Assembly (NCBI RefSeq): GCF_963668215.1
Contig: NZ_OY764190.1
Coordinates: 6,014,001-6,078,000, forward strand
DNA: 64,000 bases
Direction: 5' to 3'
Origin: an uncultured Desulfosarcina sp.
GTDB taxonomy: Bacteria; Desulfobacterota; Desulfobacteria; Desulfobacterales; Desulfosarcinaceae
Each line of letters begins with the position of its first letter. Position 1 is the stretch's first letter. This document shows positions 28,787 through 37,792 of the stretch, in pieces. Both the position numbers and the translations under genes were made by a program. The notes under the pieces were generated by a model. It was given only the letters and a program-made list of their open reading frames with translations, ran no database searches and was not told the DNA's origin.

Positions 28787-29453
28787 GCGAAGTCTCAGGG
28801 CACCAAAGTAGCCGACACTTTTTCGTGTCGGATGGTGCAACACAATTGGGTCTTTGCACTCAGGAGGTATCCACATTCGGCATCTGGAACCATGTTGCTG
28901 GAAGTGGACCTCGTCAAGGGACCAAAGATCAATGTTATTATCGGCTGCATATTCAGCAATTTTTTTTAAAGTCCTGCTGCGCTTGTGGATCAGCCTTAGC
29001 AATCAAAGGGCGTGGTTTTCTCAATCGAAAGCCGAGCCGGCGAAACAGGCGCTGGCACTGTCGTACACCAATTTGAATGCCAAACTCTTGGTCAATGAAA
29101 TGGGAAAGCAATTTTCCATCCCATAAATTACCTGCAAGCCCATACTTTGAAGGATGAGAACGCAATACCAGTTCAATCGTCTGTATTTGCGCCTGATTCA
29201 GTTTGCTGGGTCTTCCAGGGCGGTCTGCATCTGCAAGCCCGGAAAGCCCTTCCGCCTCAAATCGTTTCACCCAATATGCAATTGTTCTGGGTGAATCACC
29301 GAGCAACTGGGCAACTTGACGACAACTCATATCTTGGGCAACCATCAGAATTGCATGGAGCCTATGGTCGTAACGAGCTTCATATGACCTTCTGATTTCA
29401 TCTTGCAGGATAAGTATAGCAATGTCGGCATCAGAAATTTTTAGCTTTTTCAT
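28787..29453 (-). pseudogene. IS630-family transposase, N-terminal part
   Basis: Start MKKLKISDADIAIL with HTH (MSCRQVAQLLGDSPRTIAYWVKRF) and RPSKLNQAQIQTIE linker. At an A8 run (28970-28977) the frame changes: frame 1 ends FKKNC, while the family sequence continues KKIAEYAADNNIDLWSLDEVHFQQHG (first Asp of DDE) in the next frame, then stops at the IS21 insertion. Slippage on the A run could be how the intact element made its full transposase. Confidence 0.88.
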
Positions 29454-29491
29454 GGACTATGTATAACATAGCCTATATTTATGCGCAATTA

Positions 29492-29740
29492 TTTATGTCG
29501 CTATGTATAATGACGCAAACAACCTATGTCTCCCTCACAACCTCGGACCGGCTCGAGCTTGCCAAGGATTCTTTTGCCCACCGATCCTTTTCTCGAAAGG
29601 AGTATCTTTCGGTATTCAAAACCATATCTACAGCCACTGCCAGCCGTGACCTTCAGGTGGGAGTTCAACAGGGTGTGCTTCAAAAACGTGGTGACGAGCG
29701 GACAACGAAGTATCGGTTTAGCCAAGTCATTGGAAAATGA
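29492..29740 (+). pseudogene. Fic family protein, 3' part (C-terminal winged helix)
   Basis: Codons 258-339 of the split Fic gene, in frame once the insertion is removed. It carries a winged-helix motif typical of Fic C-termini: SFSRKEYLSVFKTISTATAS followed by RDLQVGVQQGVLQKRGDERT. An ATG at 29459 inside the IS end keeps this part open as a 93-codon frame, so a short HTH protein might still be made. Confidence 0.88.
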
Positions 29741-29774
29741 GGGTCTTATATTCGAGCAATTTATACGCCACCTA

Positions 29775-30551
29775 TTATGAACGCTTGAATTTGCTGGCGC
29801 GACGCCAGACCCAGTGTTGCATCTTACAATATAGGTTGGGCGCCAGAGCGAAGAAGAACTTTAAAAACTTGAACGAAATGGGTTCGTCATAGTTGATGAC
29901 CCATTTGCTGCTCTTCTGGAAGCTTTCGACATGCAGGGCGACTTTCTCTGCCGGCGGGGCGTTGTTGCACCGCTTGGCGCGGACCTTATGACCTTTTTCG
30001 TTCAGTCGGTTCACCGGTGCCCAGGAAAGCGGTCCGTGAATGGCGCCGGGGCGGTAAAGCCGCAGTTTGATATTGGGGTTGGAATACCCCAGGATCGGGC
30101 TGGTGCCCTGGATGAAATAGTGCAGCGCCGCTTTCGAGGCGTGGTATACCGGCCCGAAAGCCGACGGACTGCCGTCGGCGATGGACCCGATGGCGATGAT
30201 GTCCATGGGTTTTTGCACGGATTTTGCGGCCTCGAGGGCAAACACGGCCGGGAAGGTGTAGTTGATCGTCGTGATGGACTGGGTCACTTCGGACAAGGGC
30301 TCGCCCATGGCGCCGATCTCCTTTTCGATGGCACCGGCGTTGAGATAGACGAGGTCAGGCTCGATCTTCAGAAGGGTCAAGGCATCGTCGATGCTGCTTT
30401 GATCGTTGGTGACCACATGGCTGCACGCAGGATGCCGGGCAATGGACTGCCGTGTTACGCCGTGAACTTCCCATCCACGCTTTAAATAAAGTTCTCCAAG
30501 GGCGCTGCCCAGGGTGCCCGTGATACCGGTGATAAGTACTTTTTTTGCCAT
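29775..30551 (-). CDS. SDR family NAD(P)-dependent oxidoreductase
   Basis: 258 residues from ATG 30551 (MAKKVLITGITGTLGSALGE); the frame is open a little further up. Rossmann motif GITGTLGS, NAG equivalent YLNAGAIEKE, and catalytic Ser/Tyr-Lys region IIAIGSIADGSPSAFGPVYHASKAAL. The C-terminal LAPNLYCKMQHWVWRRASKF is hydrophobic and basic, so it may touch the membrane. The substrate is unknown. It is on the same strand as the GMC oxidoreductase upstream (165 nt). Confidence 0.8.
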   Translation of the reverse strand: MAKKVLITGITGTLGSALGELYLKRGWEVHGVTRQSIARHPACSHVVTNDQSSIDDALTLLKIEPDLVYLNAGAIEKEIGAMGEPLSEVTQSITTINYTFPAVFALEAAKSVQKPMDIIAIGSIADGSPSAFGPVYHASKAALHYFIQGTSPILGYSNPNIKLRLYRPGAIHGPLSWAPVNRLNEKGHKVRAKRCNNAPPAEKVALHVESFQKSSKWVINYDEPISFKFLKFFFALAPNLYCKMQHWVWRRASKFKRS

Positions 30552-30716
30552 TGTGTCAGCCCTGCCCGTTACTTTCAATTGATACCCGCCTCGCCTTAAG
30601 AGGCCCTTCCGACAAGATTCCGGATAGTGTCAGTGCTGTGTTAGAAAAATGTGAGGAACCGGTTGGAAATGCTAAATCCCATTTGTGTTTGAACACTTAC
30701 AAATGCCTGATCGGCC

Positions 30717-32222
30717 TTAAATAATATTGCCGACCACCCTCAGGGCATTGGCCATGATGGTCAGGGCCGGGGCAACGCCCAGAGAGGTGGGCATGAAGCT
30801 GCCGTCGAGCACGAAAAAATTGTCCAAATGATGAAGGCGGCAGTTTTTATCCAGGGCACTAGTGGCAGGATCGTTGCCGAAGCGGCAGGTACCCACCTGA
30901 TGGGCAACATGCAGCTTTTCATTTTTGGCGATCATGGCAAAGGCCAGACTGGATGGGATGCGCCGCATGGCCGGCAGGAAACCTTTTTTCATCAGTTGCG
31001 CGCGGTGGACGTCATAAGGGTGGTAGCGATGCGTGATGGTTATCCCGCCGCTGCGCAGCGCAACCCGGTTCGAGGGTTGGGGCAGATCTTCGATGGCGCC
31101 GGCAAAAGTAATGTTGCGGGTTAATGCCAGATCGAGGAACCGCCCGGGCAGGGGAATCGGCAACTGCTCTTGCATGGTTAAGACACCAGGGATGGGCAAC
31201 TGCTGGATATAACCAAGTTTGTGGGGTGCCGCGCCGTCGGACAGATACATGTCGGTAATGCCAAGCTGCTTGATGAACTCCCGGCCGGCACCGGTTCGGT
31301 GGGCGCACAGGGCCGTAAAAATAACCCCGAGATGAAACATGTAGTTGCGCCCGATGATGTCGTTGCCGCCGGTCATCCCGTGCTGCATCAGAAATGCCGG
31401 GCTGCCGATGGCGCCGCCGGACAAAATGAAAAGGTCGGCAGCTACCCGATAGTTGCCAGCAGGATTTTTCAACTCGAGGCCGACGATCCGGCGGCGCCTG
31501 GATTTTACCGCAGTTATTTCCGTCTCCGTTAGCAATACGGCATTGTGTTTATCCACTGCCGGAACGATGCAGCGATTCAGACTGGAAGCCCGGGCTCCGG
31601 TAGGGCAGATGTAGCCCGGGCATGTCGGGCAGCGGTCACAGATCGACGGATCGATCCCCAAGGGGAGCGTGAACGGGCGCAGTCCCGCCTTTTCAAAGGT
31701 CTCTTTCAGGGCGATATTAGTGGGGTGCAGCGGCAAGGGTTCGGCGGGATAGTCCGTGGTACGCTGCATCAGATGCGGGGTCACCTGGCCGCTTTCTCCG
31801 GCCACCCGGAAAATATTTTCGGCCTCGGTATAAAACGGCGCCATCTCCCCAGGGGAGATGGGCCAGTCCCAGAGGCTTCGATCCAGGTATCGGCCGTAGT
31901 AGCGTCCCGGCGTGAAATCGCTTGGACCCGGCCGCATCAGGCAGGCCCCGTATAGGCTCGTGCTTCCTCCGGCAATGCCTCCGATGAACGGCCGCTCCCT
32001 CAATCCGCCGAAGTCGAACTGACGGTCGTCCGATGCCCGTTTTTCGATCTGCATGGCCTGTTCGTCTTGAAAGGCCCGGGTATCGTCAAAAAGCCTGCCC
32101 CGCTCGACAAAGAGGATACGCTTGCCCATGGATGCCAGCTTGTAGCCAGCCATACCGCCGCCTGCACCGGTACCGATGACGATGGCATCATAGCGGTCCG
32201 GTATGGAATTGGATGGAGGCAT
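30717..32222 (-). CDS. GMC family oxidoreductase
   Basis: FAD-dependent glucose-methanol-choline oxidoreductase, 501 residues from ATG 32222; the open frame continues back toward the tRNA and is not family-like there. FAD-binding YDAIVIGTGAGGGMAGYKLA, second GMC motif GGSTSLYGACLMRPGPSDF and C-terminal HQVGTCRFGNDPATSALDKN with VLDGSFMPTSLGVAPALTIMA. Cys-rich CDRCPTCPGYICPTGA is seen in a subgroup of membrane-associated GMC proteins. The substrate is not evident. Confidence 0.88.
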   Translation of the reverse strand: MPPSNSIPDRYDAIVIGTGAGGGMAGYKLASMGKRILFVERGRLFDDTRAFQDEQAMQIEKRASDDRQFDFGGLRERPFIGGIAGGSTSLYGACLMRPGPSDFTPGRYYGRYLDRSLWDWPISPGEMAPFYTEAENIFRVAGESGQVTPHLMQRTTDYPAEPLPLHPTNIALKETFEKAGLRPFTLPLGIDPSICDRCPTCPGYICPTGARASSLNRCIVPAVDKHNAVLLTETEITAVKSRRRRIVGLELKNPAGNYRVAADLFILSGGAIGSPAFLMQHGMTGGNDIIGRNYMFHLGVIFTALCAHRTGAGREFIKQLGITDMYLSDGAAPHKLGYIQQLPIPGVLTMQEQLPIPLPGRFLDLALTRNITFAGAIEDLPQPSNRVALRSGGITITHRYHPYDVHRAQLMKKGFLPAMRRIPSSLAFAMIAKNEKLHVAHQVGTCRFGNDPATSALDKNCRLHHLDNFFVLDGSFMPTSLGVAPALTIMANALRVVGNII

Positions 32223-32309
32223 CGGTCGATTAGCGACAAAAAAGCCGCTTGGCGGTAAAACCCGCGCAAACGGCCCGTACATAGGGATGTAACATATATG
32301 GTGAAGTGG

Positions 32310-32384
32310 CGTCCCCAAGGGGATTCGAACCCCTGTCGCCGGCGTGAAAGGCCGGTGTCCTGGGCCAGGCTAGACGATGGGGAC
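32310..32384 (-). tRNA. tRNA-Glu (TTC)
   Basis: Acceptor GTCCCCA pairs with TGGGGAC, anticodon loop CTTTCAC with anticodon TTC, T-loop GTTCGAATC. CCA is not encoded. It sits 21 nt from tRNA-Lys on the same strand. Confidence 0.96.
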
Positions 32385-32405
32385 GCATACTTATCAATTT
32401 TTTGG

Positions 32406-32478
32406 TGGGCCGTGTTGGACTCGAACCAACGACTCTCTGCTTAAAAGGCAGATACTCTACCGACTGAGTTAACGGCCC
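32406..32478 (-). tRNA. tRNA-Lys (TTT)
   Basis: Acceptor GGGCCGT pairs with ACGGCCC, loop CTTTTAA gives anticodon TTT, T-loop GTTCGAGTC. CCA is not encoded. It is upstream of tRNA-Glu and probably in one transcript. Confidence 0.96.
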
Positions 32479-32544
32479 GAAAAGAAACAACGTATGTATA
32501 CGCCAGTTCGGCCTTTGTCAACAGGAAAATGAAGAAAATTTCTT

Positions 32545-32650
32545 TGAAATGGTGAACAATGATCCGTTATCAGTGAACGGTGATCCGTGAACTGTGAACT
32601 GTGAATGGTGAATGGTGAATGTAGGGGCGACCTACCGGTAGCCCCTGTCC
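32545..32650. repeat. Composite intergenic repeat 4
   Basis: GTGAACGGTGATCCGTGAAC-type short repeats (32573-32620) then GTAGGGGCGACCTACCGGTAG and CCCCTG (32621-32647), an altered palindrome. The TTGGGTTTG tract is only hinted at near 32655. It lies between the tRNAs and the second trkH. Confidence 0.75.
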
Positions 32651-32720
32651 CCAATTACCCGAAAAACCCAATATCCGTAAGAAACCATCCCTTGCCCCCT
32701 CGAATCCTTGAACCCTTTTT

Positions 32721-34169
32721 TCACTTCCGCCAGAATTCCGGCACCACCAGGATGATCAACGTATAAATTTCCAGCCGTCCCAGCAGCATGCACCAGGACA
32801 AAAGCCACTTGCCCCAATAGGGAATCTGGGCAAAATTTTCCACCGGTCCCACCATTCCGAATCCCGGCCCGATATTGCCGATGGTCGCCGCCACGGCCCC
32901 TATAGCGGTGACAAAATCGACCCCGATGCCGGCCAGCACCACCGTTGCAATCGCAAAAAGCGCCATATAAAGGGCCAGAAAGCCGAGAACGCTTCTCACC
33001 ACCTCCTCGGGAACGGGCTTTCCGCCGATCTTGATCCGCGTGACGGCGCGGGGATGGATCATCGAAAAAAGCTCTTTGTAGCTGTACTTGAAGCAAAGCA
33101 TGATGCGCAGACACTTCATTCCTCCGCCGGTGGACCCGGCCGAGGCCCCCATGAACATGCACAAAAGGAGAATAATCTGGGACATGGCCGGCCACAATTC
33201 GTAATCGGCGGTGGCATAGCCGGTGGTGGTCACGATGCTGACCACCTGAAACGCGGCAAGGCGCAGGGATTGGCCCACATCCGGAGTGACCGTACGGTAA
33301 ATGTCGAACCCCACCACAAGGGTCAGGATCAGGCACATGGCCAGGAAAAACCGGCACTCGGAATCTTTCCACAAGGCCAGCGGTTTTCCTCTCAGCAATT
33401 GGTAGTGGAGAGAAAAGTTGATGCCCGCCAAAAGCATGAAAACGATAATGACCCCGTCGATGTAGGCACTATCGAAATGGGCCACCGAAGCGTTCTTGGT
33501 CGAAAACCCGCCGGTGGGCAAGGTGGTGAAGGCATGGTTGATGGCGTCGAAAAAACTCATGCCGCCGGCCACGAGCAGCAGTGTCTCGATGACGGTGAAC
33601 AGCGCATAGACTTTCCAGAGAATCATGGCCGTGTCGCGGATGCGCGGTTTAAGCTTGTCCGGCACCGGACTGGGAACCTCGGCCTTGTACAACTGCATGC
33701 CGCCGACGCCCAGAAAAGGCAGGATCGCGATGGACAGAACGATGATTCCCATGCCCCCCAGCCACTGGATAAAGCTTCGCCAGACGAGCAGACCGCGGCT
33801 TAAGCCCTCGATGTCGGTCAGGATCGACGAACCGGTAGTGGTAAACCCGGATATCGACTCGAAGCAGGCATCCACAAACAGAAAGTTTGGTCCGGAGAAG
33901 TAAAACGGCAGGGCGCCGAACAGGCCGATGGCCGTCCAGCCCAGCGCAACGATGGCCATGCCCTCCCGCTGGCTGATGGTTTCGGTCTTCTCGTGGCGGG
34001 AAACCAGCACCAGGGCGGCTCCGCAGAACAAAGTGACGCCCATGGCTTCGATCATCGGCAGCAGGCTGCGGTCTGCGGCAAAAAGGTCGAAAACCATGGG
34101 TACCAGCATGGTACCGCCGAAGAAAAGGATCAACACCCCTACGGTGTTGAGAATATAGCGCCACCGCAT
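32721..34169 (-). CDS. trkH: Trk potassium uptake channel subunit TrkH (copy 2)
   Basis: 482-residue K+ channel subunit with SGFTTTGSSIL, TLPTGGFSTKNAS and TTTGYATADYE filter loops and CGASAGSTGGGMK-like ASAGSTGGGMKCLR. It starts immediately after the trkA copy 2 stop, so the two form a tight operon, unlike copy 1. It is divergent in sequence from copy 1 and is not a recent duplicate. A repeat tract related to that after copy 1 follows its stop. Confidence 0.93.
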   Translation of the reverse strand: MRWRYILNTVGVLILFFGGTMLVPMVFDLFAADRSLLPMIEAMGVTLFCGAALVLVSRHEKTETISQREGMAIVALGWTAIGLFGALPFYFSGPNFLFVDACFESISGFTTTGSSILTDIEGLSRGLLVWRSFIQWLGGMGIIVLSIAILPFLGVGGMQLYKAEVPSPVPDKLKPRIRDTAMILWKVYALFTVIETLLLVAGGMSFFDAINHAFTTLPTGGFSTKNASVAHFDSAYIDGVIIVFMLLAGINFSLHYQLLRGKPLALWKDSECRFFLAMCLILTLVVGFDIYRTVTPDVGQSLRLAAFQVVSIVTTTGYATADYELWPAMSQIILLLCMFMGASAGSTGGGMKCLRIMLCFKYSYKELFSMIHPRAVTRIKIGGKPVPEEVVRSVLGFLALYMALFAIATVVLAGIGVDFVTAIGAVAATIGNIGPGFGMVGPVENFAQIPYWGKWLLSWCMLLGRLEIYTLIILVVPEFWRK

Positions 34170-35534
34170 CTAGACGTACTCCAGCTTTACGGCCAGCATC
34201 TTCTCCACGCCGCGAACGGCTGTGCGGGTTGCAAAAATGATGATCCGGTCATCGGGTTCAATAACGCTGTCACCGTCGGGGATGATAATCGTCTCCCCGC
34301 GGATGATGCCGGCCACCATGGCGCCTTTGGGAAAGGAGATTCTTTTCAGCGGCTTGGAAACAATATCCGAGGTGGGCAGGGCCAGGGCCTCCATCACCTC
34401 CCCGGCCTCCCCCTTGATGGAAATGGCCGACAGCACTTTGCCCCTGCGGATGTGCTGCAGGATGGAATTGATGGCCGACAGCCGCGGGCTGACCACCTGT
34501 TCGATGCCGATGGTGGACATCAGGGGAAAATAGCTGAACTTGTCGATCTGGGTGATGGTCTTGGCCGCGCCCAGCCGTTTGGCCAGCAGGGATGCGAGGA
34601 TATTGGTTTCCTCGTCGCCGGTCAGCGTCACGACCAGGTCCATGTCCTGAATGTTTTCTTCCACCAACAGGCTCTGGTCGGAACCGTCACCGCGCAGCAC
34701 GACGGTTCGATCCAACCGTTCGGCCAGCAGATCGCATCGTTCGGGCCGTTTTTCGATCAACTTGCAGGCCAGCGACTTTTCTTCCAGCCTTCGGGCCAGC
34801 CGGTAGCCGATCCTCCCGCCGCCGACGATCAATATCCTTCTGACCGGTGTGACCTGCTTGTCGAAAATCGCAAGCTGGGAAATCAGGTCTTTTTCTTCGC
34901 AGATAAAGTAGATCAGATCCCCGGCCCGCAAATGGTTCCTGCCCGTTGGAACGATCAGTTGTTCATCGCGCACCACGGCGGCGATCAGCGGCCGGTCTTC
35001 CTGAAGTACGTTTCCCAACTCGGCCAGCCGCACACCATCCAGCCGCGATCCGGCCTCCAGATGAATACCGACGAATTTGATGCGCCCGTCGGCAAAATCT
35101 CCCACGTCCACCGCGCCCGGGACTTGCATCAGCCGCTCGATGGTCCGAACCACCTCGATATCGGGGTTGATGACGGTGTCGATATGGGGCGCATTGGTTT
35201 TGAACGACTCGTGGTAGTGTTCGAAATCGGCTCCCCGCAGGCGGGCCAGTTTCTTGGTGGCGGGTGCCAGGGTGTCCGCCACCAGGCAGGCGACCAGGTT
35301 CACCTCGTCGGAATCGGTGACGGCCAGCATGATCTCCGCCTCACGAATGCCCGCCGATTCGAGGATGGAAGGGCTGCTTCCCGAACCGATGACCGTCTGG
35401 ACATCGACACTGTCCGTAAGCCGCTGCAGCGCTTCGGCACTGTAATCGACCACCACCACGTCTTTGCTCTCCAGCGCCAGGCGGCTGGCAATATGAAATC
35501 CCACCTCGCCGGCGCCGATGATAACAATTTTCAC
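34170..35534 (-). CDS. trkA: Trk system potassium uptake protein TrkA (copy 2)
   Basis: 454 residues with two RCK units: GAGEVGFHIASRLALE at the N-terminus, VGGGRIGYRLARRLEE in the second half, and TrkA-C domains (SRLDGVRLAELG, SKPLKRISFPKG). It ends with the base before the trkH copy 2 start, consistent with a trkA-trkH operon. The 215-nt region upstream has no visible gene. Confidence 0.94.
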   Translation of the reverse strand: MKIVIIGAGEVGFHIASRLALESKDVVVVDYSAEALQRLTDSVDVQTVIGSGSSPSILESAGIREAEIMLAVTDSDEVNLVACLVADTLAPATKKLARLRGADFEHYHESFKTNAPHIDTVINPDIEVVRTIERLMQVPGAVDVGDFADGRIKFVGIHLEAGSRLDGVRLAELGNVLQEDRPLIAAVVRDEQLIVPTGRNHLRAGDLIYFICEEKDLISQLAIFDKQVTPVRRILIVGGGRIGYRLARRLEEKSLACKLIEKRPERCDLLAERLDRTVVLRGDGSDQSLLVEENIQDMDLVVTLTGDEETNILASLLAKRLGAAKTITQIDKFSYFPLMSTIGIEQVVSPRLSAINSILQHIRRGKVLSAISIKGEAGEVMEALALPTSDIVSKPLKRISFPKGAMVAGIIRGETIIIPDGDSVIEPDDRIIIFATRTAVRGVEKMLAVKLEYV

Positions 35535-35749
35535 CGCATTTCCCCTCCATCACCGAGGTTGGTATTCGTCCTTAAATCAGGCAATTTGACGATTTGCCGT
35601 TTGTGTATGAATCTGTGGTAAATGATCGGCGTTTGCCCACACCCGCCTAAATTTGCAGCTATGCCTACCATTGACGTCAACAGCTGTCAAATGCGGAAAC
35701 ATCGCCGTCGGACATTGGTTGTGGGGGGTACTCGAATCGGAAGAGCCGG

Positions 35750-36487
35750 TCAGGGAATCAATGCGGTCAAAGAGATCAGGCCGGCGGCAACCATGGCCAG
35801 CAGGTCTGTGGAAGTAAAACATAGTTCGGGAAGAGTCCGGTTCTCGCTATAGCAGCGGACCTGCATGGCAGCGACCAGTTCGTCGGCACAGGAAAAGACC
35901 CGCCGGAACAGCGGGATGCCGAAGCGCTTTAGGCGAATCAGCGGGTTCTTGCACCGATCGGCACACCGGGCCCGCTGCGCATCGGAAATTTCAGCGGCCT
36001 GAAACAGAATTTGAGGCAAAAACCGCACCACCAGCCCCACCATGGTGGCGGCCATTTTTTCGTCGATCAGGGGCACTGGTTTTAAGAACCAGACCAGTGC
36101 AGCGCGAATATGGGCCGTACGAGTGGTGGCCATGACAAGCAGGCCCATCAGCACCACCAGCAGCAGGCGCCAGCAGATCTTCAGGGCCTCGGCGGCCTGA
36201 TCCACGGCAAAGACAGGCATCCAACTGTGAAAGGAGATGGTCCGCAGGCAGAAAAGAATTGCCAGGAAAAACAGAAAATAGCGGATTTCCCGAACCAACC
36301 GACCGAACGGAACGCGGGCGATAGCAAAGCAATAAAGCAACGCAGTGCTAAGTATTGACAGAAAGAAAAAATCGGCCCACGGGCTGATCGCGCCCAGGCC
36401 CATCAGCAGAATCTGTTTGGTGCGCGGGTCCAGCCGGTGCAGCAGGGATCGACCGGGCGTAAAACCGATGGCCGCTATCTCGCCCAT
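35750..36487 (-). CDS. bioN: Energy-coupling factor transporter transmembrane protein (BioN type)
   Basis: EcfT-family membrane scaffold, 245 residues, that joins the ATPase to the biotin-binding BioY. Starts HRLDPRTKQILLMGLG with several helices and a C-terminal coupling helix carrying AQRARC and FSCADELVAAMQVRCYS-like Ala-Arg motifs. It overlaps the end of bioM by 13 nt. Assignment to biotin rests on the linked bioY and birA. Confidence 0.88.
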   Translation of the reverse strand: MGEIAAIGFTPGRSLLHRLDPRTKQILLMGLGAISPWADFFFLSILSTALLYCFAIARVPFGRLVREIRYFLFFLAILFCLRTISFHSWMPVFAVDQAAEALKICWRLLLVVLMGLLVMATTRTAHIRAALVWFLKPVPLIDEKMAATMVGLVVRFLPQILFQAAEISDAQRARCADRCKNPLIRLKRFGIPLFRRVFSCADELVAAMQVRCYSENRTLPELCFTSTDLLAMVAAGLISLTALIP

Positions 36488-37224
36488 GGCAGAATTCCTC
36501 TGCCCAGTTGCACGGAACAGGGCGGGCGGATGCCGAAGTGCTCGATCCCGGCAACCACTTTGTCCGGCGCACCGTCTTGGACAACCCGTCCGGCAGCCAT
36601 GACCACCAGGCGCTGGGCGTGGGCCACCACCTTTTCCAGGTCGTGGGTCGTGATAATCACGGTATGGCCGTTTCGATGCAGTTCGAGAATCTGGTCGAGC
36701 ACCCGGCAGGTTGCCGGATAATCGAGGTTGGAAAACGGCTCGTCCATGAGCAGCACGCCGGGTTCCATGGCCAGGACACCAGCAATGGCCAGACGGCGCT
36801 TTTCGCCTCCGGAAAGATGGTGGGGCCTTTTGTCCTCCTGTCCGGCAAGCCCCACAACGGCAAGGGCGCGCCCCACCCGGCGGTCGATCTGCGGCCTCGT
36901 CAGCCCTAAGTTCTCCGGACCGAAAGCGACATCGTCGTAAACCGTCTCGCCCACGATCTGGCTGTCGGCATCCTGAAACACCATCCCGACCTTCTGGCGG
37001 GCTTTCGAAAGATTTTTTTCCACCGCCAGGCCGTCTACGGTTACCGATCCGGAACCGGGCAGCAGCAGTCCGTTGAAATGACGCAGCAGGGTGGTTTTCC
37101 CGGAACCGTTAGCACCGGCAATGACCGTAAATTCTCCCTCTCCGAAACGAAGGGTGACGTCGTCCAGGGCCAGGGTGCCGTCGGCAAACCGGTGGCATAA
37201 GTTTTTCGTTTCAATGATTGCCAT
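36475..37224 (-). CDS. bioM: ECF transporter ATP-binding protein (BioM type)
   Basis: ABC ATPase of the energy-coupling module, 249 residues. Walker A GANGSGKTTLLRHFNG, Q-loop VFQDADSQIV (typical of EcfA), signature LSGGEKRRLAIAG, Walker B VLLMDEPFSNLD, switch His in TTHDLE. Ends overlapping bioN; bioY is 5 nt upstream. Confidence 0.93.
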   Translation of the reverse strand: MAIIETKNLCHRFADGTLALDDVTLRFGEGEFTVIAGANGSGKTTLLRHFNGLLLPGSGSVTVDGLAVEKNLSKARQKVGMVFQDADSQIVGETVYDDVAFGPENLGLTRPQIDRRVGRALAVVGLAGQEDKRPHHLSGGEKRRLAIAGVLAMEPGVLLMDEPFSNLDYPATCRVLDQILELHRNGHTVIITTHDLEKVVAHAQRLVVMAAGRVVQDGAPDKVVAGIEHFGIRPPCSVQLGRGILPWAR

Positions 37225-37228
37225 ACGA

Positions 37229-37792
37229 TCAGCCGGTAGTCCCCACAGGGCGAAGCGAACCGTCGATCATGGGCCGCAGGGTGCGGGCAATGGGAATGGC
37301 CGCCGCAATCTTTACGGCGTCGCCGATGAGAAACGGCAGCATCCCTGCGGCAACAGCTTTGGTAAAACTCATCCCCGTAATTATCTTGAGCCAGGTGGCG
37401 CCGAAAGCATAGATGACCAGCGTGCCGGCGATCATCGCCATCACATCGACAACCGCCCTTCCCCGTCCGCGTTCGGAGATGATCCCGATGAGGAAAGCTG
37501 CGGCAGCAAAGCCAAACAGGTAGCCGCCCGTGGGGCCCACGAATTTTCCGATACCGCCTGCCCCGCCGGCAAAAACGGGCAGTCCCGCGGCGCCGGCCAG
37601 CAGGTAGACGCCCATGCTGGCCAAGGCCCAGCGGCCGCCTAAAAGCAGGCCGGCCAGCATGACGAACAGGTTCTGAAGGACAATGGGCACCGGGCCCACG
37701 GGAATGGCAATATAGGCGCCGACCGCGGTCAGGGCGGCCATCAGCGCCGCGTAGACCATGTGTTTGAGTTTTTCCGGGTTGGTTGGGTTCAT
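37229..37792 (-). CDS. bioY: Biotin transporter substrate-binding subunit BioY
   Basis: S-component of the biotin ECF transporter, 187 residues from ATG 37792. Family features: VGAYIAIPVGPVPIVLQNLFV, AGGAGGIGKFVGPTGGYLFGF. The start lies in the repeat tract (MNPTNPEKLKH) and a further ATG at 37759 (MVYAALM) is possible. The open frame runs to 37858 through repeat sequence, which is unlikely to be translated. Confidence 0.94.
   Translation of the reverse strand: MNPTNPEKLKHMVYAALMAALTAVGAYIAIPVGPVPIVLQNLFVMLAGLLLGGRWALASMGVYLLAGAAGLPVFAGGAGGIGKFVGPTGGYLFGFAAAAFLIGIISERGRGRAVVDVMAMIAGTLVIYAFGATWLKIITGMSFTKAVAAGMLPFLIGDAVKIAAAIPIARTLRPMIDGSLRPVGTTG

Larger units (their letters stand above)
25773..29489. 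mobile_element. IS630-family insertion sequence (contains a nested IS21 element)
   Basis: Terminal repeat ATTGCGCATAAA is perfect at both ends (25773-25784 and 29478-29489), flanked by TA at 25771-25772 and 29490-29491, the standard IS630 target. Without the nested element and one duplication it is about 1074 bp, normal for the family. Joining the flanks at one TA restores the Fic reading frame. Confidence 0.93.

Noticed and set aside
28640..28970. Plus and minus frames across the right IS21 end
   Set aside because: Produced by the IS21 terminal repeats and the junction; only the YFGAL-ending part belongs to the IS630 transposase.
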